Shown: in pieces, positions 63,609 to 64,000 of the stretch
Numbering within the stretch: the first letter of the stretch is position 1
Layout: every line of letters begins with the position of its first letter
Source: Nonlabens xiamenensis
GTDB taxonomy: Bacteria; Bacteroidota; Bacteroidia; Flavobacteriales; Flavobacteriaceae
Direction of reading: 5' to 3'
Assembly: GCF_003865345.1 (NCBI RefSeq)
Contig: NZ_RMVE01000002.1
Location: 707,328-771,327 of the forward strand
Length of the DNA stretch: 64,000 bases
Program-made: the position numbers and the translations under genes
Notes under the pieces: generated by a model
What the model was told of the DNA's origin: nothing
Database searches by the model: none
What the model saw: only the letters and a program-made list of their open reading frames with translations

Positions 63609-64000
63609 ACAGTTATACGGTATTGGCTTTTCCAAATCAGAAGGCCTTAGTCTGCCATATATGAACATGGTGAAGTGGCACACCATCATATTGATCAAAC
63701 TAGACATATTGTTTCTCCCCAAGCCCACGATAACAATTTAAGCGAGCATATTTAGGTTCAATTTCGAGGAATAGCATGCTAGAAGGTCTTCAGTAATGTG
63801 ATTAATACCTACTTCTTTAGCGATAAATTAAAAGGATCAAGTTTGATCTTCGATATAAATGATCTTTCCATTGATAAAGTCGGCTGAAGATCCTACCAGA
63901 GCCTAGGAATGTATCACACTTTAGCGCACAAAACTACGGTGCAGAATCGCTCATCAAACCTGTATAATTGATCACGGTCGTAATACAATGAGCAAGGGAA
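63609..64000. other. 392-bp right edge without a supported gene
   Basis: No convincing coding frame, RNA gene or terminator is seen. Short frames on both strands are interrupted. A perfect short inverted repeat GATCAA-GT-TTGATC lies around 63837-63851. The end of a minus-strand gene from beyond the window cannot be excluded. Confidence 0.5.

Noticed and set aside
63508..63741. Open frame overlapping the 3' end of the nuclease gene
   Set aside because: Starts inside the nuclease gene in another frame; no features of a real gene.
1..64000. CRISPR arrays, tRNA or rRNA genes, complete insertion sequences, toxin-antitoxin or phage genes
   Set aside because: Looked for on both strands; no repeat-spacer pattern, cloverleaf, rRNA segment or transposase was seen.

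Overview
The window is a chromosomal segment of a member of the Bacteroidota, very probably a marine-type flavobacterium (Flavobacteriaceae). Evidence: gliding-motility genes gldB and gldC beside nadE, an FtsZ with a long acidic tail, a mevalonate-pathway HMG-CoA reductase, a GH92 mannosidase lipoprotein, and many promoters with the Bacteroidota -7 box TAnnTTTG placed very close to start codons. I would guess a Nonlabens-like genus, but that rests on memory only. No rRNA, tRNA, CRISPR array, prophage or intact insertion sequence was seen, and coding density is high.

Layout. 1-1,700: the start of a KdgK-type sugar kinase, a membrane di-iron fatty acid hydroxylase, and a YqeY-like gene. 1,864-17,446 (minus strand): the complete division and cell wall (dcw) operon in the order mraZ, rsmH, ftsL, ftsI, murE, mraY, murD, ftsW, murG, murC, ftsQ, ftsA, ftsZ. 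Its genes mostly overlap or abut, and it is closed by a rho-independent terminator. murF, murB and ddl are absent from it. Upstream of mraZ are three 10-bp direct repeats that look like the MraZ operator. 17,763-24,451: alpha/beta hydrolase, engB, a DUF3820 gene, gldC and gldB, nadE, an atypical LuxR-type response regulator, and a DnaG that lacks its zinc ligands. 24,762-30,560: two ECF sigma/anti-sigma modules, one leading into two paralogous outer-membrane barrel proteins and the other divergent from a FAS1 (fasciclin) gene. 30,568-44,284: era, mscS, an SDR with altered catalytic residues, map, a methyltransferase, apbE with a small partner gene, a GH92 mannosidase, an aldehyde dehydrogenase, a HI0933-type flavoprotein and gpmI. 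44,300-64,000: secreted and thioredoxin-like proteins, HMG-CoA reductase, a DPP-IV-type peptidase followed by two POT peptide transporters, ComEC, an NlpC/P60 lipoprotein, a surE-orf-lpxB operon, and a prc-dppC-nuclease operon.

The most striking signal is not a gene. A 16-bp perfect palindrome, CGCTTTCGCGAAAGCG, occurs nine times exactly and twice more with an intact 14-bp core in 64 kb, and there are several degraded copies. Ten of these eleven copies lie inside protein-coding genes, including essential ones (murC, murD, ftsQ, gpmI). They are read as the peptide A-F-A-K-A or R-F-R-E-S and never in the third frame. This looks like a highly iterated palindrome comparable in style to cyanobacterial HIP1, of unknown function here. 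Other points of interest are the zinc-less primase, the response regulator with Glu at the phosphoacceptor position, two tandem POT transporters with large inserts at different loops, and the FAS1 / ECF sigma / RskA-like synteny that recalls mycobacterial SigK.
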